Assembly: GCA_963835215.1 (NCBI GenBank)
Contig: CAWIES010000004.1
Span: 806,001 to 870,000 of the forward strand
Length of the DNA stretch: 64,000 nucleotides
Reading direction: 5' to 3'
Origin: Roseiarcus sp963835215
GTDB lineage: Bacteria; Pseudomonadota; Alphaproteobacteria; Rhizobiales; Beijerinckiaceae
Position numbers and translations under genes: made by a program. Under the pieces are notes generated by a model. It saw nothing but the letters and a program-made list of their open reading frames with translations. It was not told the origin of the DNA and did not search any database. Each line of letters begins with the position of its first letter. Within the stretch, counting starts at the first letter, position 1. Below are positions 62,420 through 64,000 of this stretch, piece by piece.

Positions 62420-63341
62420 GCAGGACTTCTTGATGCCGGGCTCGTGGATCGCGGCATCCTTGCGCAGCGCCACACCGCTAATGGTCGTGATGCTCGGCGA
62501 GACGCTGACGCAGCGCACCGGCGTGATCAATCTCGGGGTCGAGGGCGAGATGCTGATGGGAGCCTGCGTCGGCTTCGCGGTCGCCGCCACCACCGGCAGC
62601 CCGCTGCTGGGTCTGATCGCCGGCAGTATAGCCGGCGCGGTTCTGTCGACCGTCCATGCCGGCCTGGTGCTGGGCGCCAAGGCCAACCAGATCGGCTCCG
62701 GCCTGGCGGTATGGATGATCGGCTTGGGCCTGACGTCCTATTTCGGCCGGACGTTTGTCGGCGGACAGGTCTCGCCGTTCCTGCCGCTCGGCGCGCGTTT
62801 ACCGAATGCGCCGCCCTTCATTCGCGCCATTCTCGATCAGATCACCTGGACCGCTCCCATAGCGCTGGCGCTTGCCGTTATCGCCGGTTTTTGGCTGTAC
62901 CGGACCCGCACCGGATTGAGCTGGCGCACCGTCGGCGAGTCAAGCAATGTCGCCCGAGCGCTCGGCATCCGTCCGATCTGGGTACGCCTGCAATCCATTC
63001 TGGTTGGCGGGTTGTTCGCCGGGCTCGGCGGCGCGATCCTGTCGGTCGACTACACCCAGACTTGGGCGCAGGACATCACCAAGGGCAAAGGGCTGGTTGC
63101 GGTTGGCCTCGTGATCGTGGCGCGCTGGAATCCGTTTCTGGTGATTCCGACCGCGCTCTTGTTCGGGCTGAGCGAAACATCGGTGTTGAAATTGCAGGCC
63201 GCCGGCGTGGCGATTTCGCCGTCGCTGCTGGCGACCGTGCCATATGTCTTCGCGATCATCGTGGTGGTGCTGGCCCAATCGCAGGGGCGCCGCAGCGCCG
63301 CGATGCCGGCCGATCTGGTCTCCATTTTTCGTACCGGCTAG
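62412..63341 (+). CDS. ABC transporter permease 2 (BMP/nucleoside type)
   Basis: A permease of about 309 residues with eight to ten hydrophobic segments. It shows the family segments LGETLTQRTGVINLGVEGEM, GAKANQIGSGLAVWMIGLGL and the cytoplasmic coupling loop WRTVGESSNVARALGI. GTG 62412 overlaps the preceding permease stop by 8 bp, suggesting translational coupling; ATG 62433 is an alternative. Last gene of the operon. Confidence 0.9.
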   Translation: MAEQDFLMPGSWIAASLRSATPLMVVMLGETLTQRTGVINLGVEGEMLMGACVGFAVAATTGSPLLGLIAGSIAGAVLSTVHAGLVLGAKANQIGSGLAVWMIGLGLTSYFGRTFVGGQVSPFLPLGARLPNAPPFIRAILDQITWTAPIALALAVIAGFWLYRTRTGLSWRTVGESSNVARALGIRPIWVRLQSILVGGLFAGLGGAILSVDYTQTWAQDITKGKGLVAVGLVIVARWNPFLVIPTALLFGLSETSVLKLQAAGVAISPSLLATVPYVFAIIVVVLAQSQGRRSAAMPADLVSIFRTG

Positions 63342-63521
63342 CCGGTCCATACATTCAGGTCATTCGCAACAGGTGCGGGCCTGGCAGTAAGTCCGACTAT
63401 GTCTGTTGTTGCACCGAAAGCGGAAGTAAGTTCAGGGCATTAGCGAAATGGCAGCGGGCTATTGCCGGTTGAAGGCGTCGGTCAGGACATGATTCAAGCT
63501 CCGAAGCTGGAGCCTCGAATC
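63342..63521. other. Gap between the ABC operon and the transposase
   Basis: 180 bp without a gene. It includes two GTAAGT hexamers (63387-63392 and 63426-63431) matching the left half of the TetR palindrome but without the ACTTAC partner. The left end of the IS element is probably within 63440-63500, but its terminal inverted repeat cannot be fixed without the right end. Confidence 0.4.
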
Positions 63522-64000
63522 ATGCGCTACGAACTCAGTGACTATGAATGGACCTCCATCAAACCGATGCTGCCGAACAAATCTCGCGGCGTTCCGCGCG
63601 TAAACGACCGGCGCGTGCTCAACGGTATCTTTTGGGTCTTACGCTCAGGCGCTCCGTGGCGCGATCTACCGGAAACCTGCGGTCCTCGTACCACTTGCTA
63701 TAATCGCTTCGTTCGTTGGCGGCGAGCTGGCGTCTGGGACCGGATCATGGATGCAATGGCCGCTGGTCACGACGCGGCAGTGCAGATGATCGATACCTCC
63801 GTCGTGCGCGTGCACCAGCACGGAGCCTGCATCGCGGACAACAATCAGCAAGATATGGGTCGCTCGCGTGGTGGCCTGACCAGCAAGATTCACGCGGTAG
63901 TGGACACCAACGGCCTGCCGGTCCATCTCGCGCTCACGCCCGGTGAAGCGCAAGACAATCGGCTGTGTTCGGTTCTGCTTAGCGCGTTGCTCCCACAAAC
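63522..64000 (+). mobile_element. IS5-family transposase, 3'-truncated by the window end
   Basis: An open frame from ATG 63522 to the last base encodes about 159 residues of a transposase. The start MRYELSDYEWTSIKPMLP is followed by RVLNGIFWVLRSGAPWRDLP and CYNRFVRWRRAGVWDRIMDA, then the first DDE aspartate in VQMIDTSVVRVHQHG and GRSRGGLTSKIHAVVD. This is the DUF4096 (helix-turn-helix) plus DDE layout of the IS5 family, IS427-like group. Whether the element is whole, or has the group's usual ORF A/B frameshift, cannot be seen. It lies immediately after the ABC operon and may mark an acquired segment. Confidence 0.9.

Noticed and set aside
63387..63431. Two GTAAGT hexamers as a third TetR operator
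   Set aside because: Neither has the ACTTAC partner at the 8-bp spacing, so they are only half sites.

Overview
The window reads as chromosomal DNA of a high-GC alphaproteobacterium, most likely Hyphomicrobiales (the Rhodopseudomonas, Bradyrhizobium and Beijerinckiaceae neighbourhood). The main clues are a CpdR response regulator, a suhB/mmgR-type small RNA, HrcA with a CIRCE operator, a ROSE-like leader on a small heat-shock gene, an sdhE-mfd overlap, and four kinds of palindromic intergenic repeat typical of that order. No rRNA, tRNA or CRISPR array was found.

Layout. 1-6.2 kb: the 3' part of dnaE, then a leftward PfkB kinase / class I aldolase-like pair with a histidine phosphatase. 6.4-10 kb: NnrU, an SDR, a PAP2 phosphatase and argG. 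10-15 kb: an RhlE-type helicase and a caspase-like protein that has lost its catalytic dyad, flanked by two DUF4864 paralogues. 15-24.4 kb: hydrolase, isovaleryl-CoA dehydrogenase, secreted PAP2 phosphatase, a GT-C-like membrane protein, BKACE, lipB, an SSS-like transporter and hisN. 24.6-33.4 kb: suhB-like sRNA, N-formylglutamate amidohydrolase, cpdR, groESL with a heat-shock promoter and CIRCE, an SbmA/BacA-like ABC protein and Hsp20. 33.5-46.3 kb: threonine aldolase, gltBD, an amino-acid binding protein, an outer-membrane barrel, aroC and a His/Lys-repeat exported protein. 46.5-56.1 kb: isomerase, a TauE/ThDP-enzyme pair, hrcA, hdeD, mfd and sdhE.

56.3-64 kb looks like an accessory block. 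A more AT-rich TetR regulator gene is followed by a rightward operon: a BMP-type binding protein, an isochorismatase-fold hydrolase, a RidA-family protein, and an ABC ATPase with two permeases. An IS5-family transposase runs off the window end. The same 20-bp palindrome, GTAAGT-N8-ACTTAC, precedes both the tetR gene and the operon, so the regulator, its operator and its targets can be proposed from sequence alone. The operon resembles an uptake-plus-hydrolysis module for a nucleoside- or ureide-like compound.

The heat-shock genes link across the window: hrcA (49.7 kb) encodes the repressor expected to bind the CIRCE site in front of groESL (26.9 kb).

A notable technical pattern is that eight recognisable genes (argG, lipB, hisN, the N-formylglutamate amidohydrolase, a DUF930 gene, a META-domain gene, mfd and one ABC permease), and probably the pseudo-caspase, are broken by frameshifts. 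Each break is repaired by removing one base, and no single-base deletions were found. This points to insertion errors in the assembly rather than real gene decay. Such genes are annotated across their whole length.
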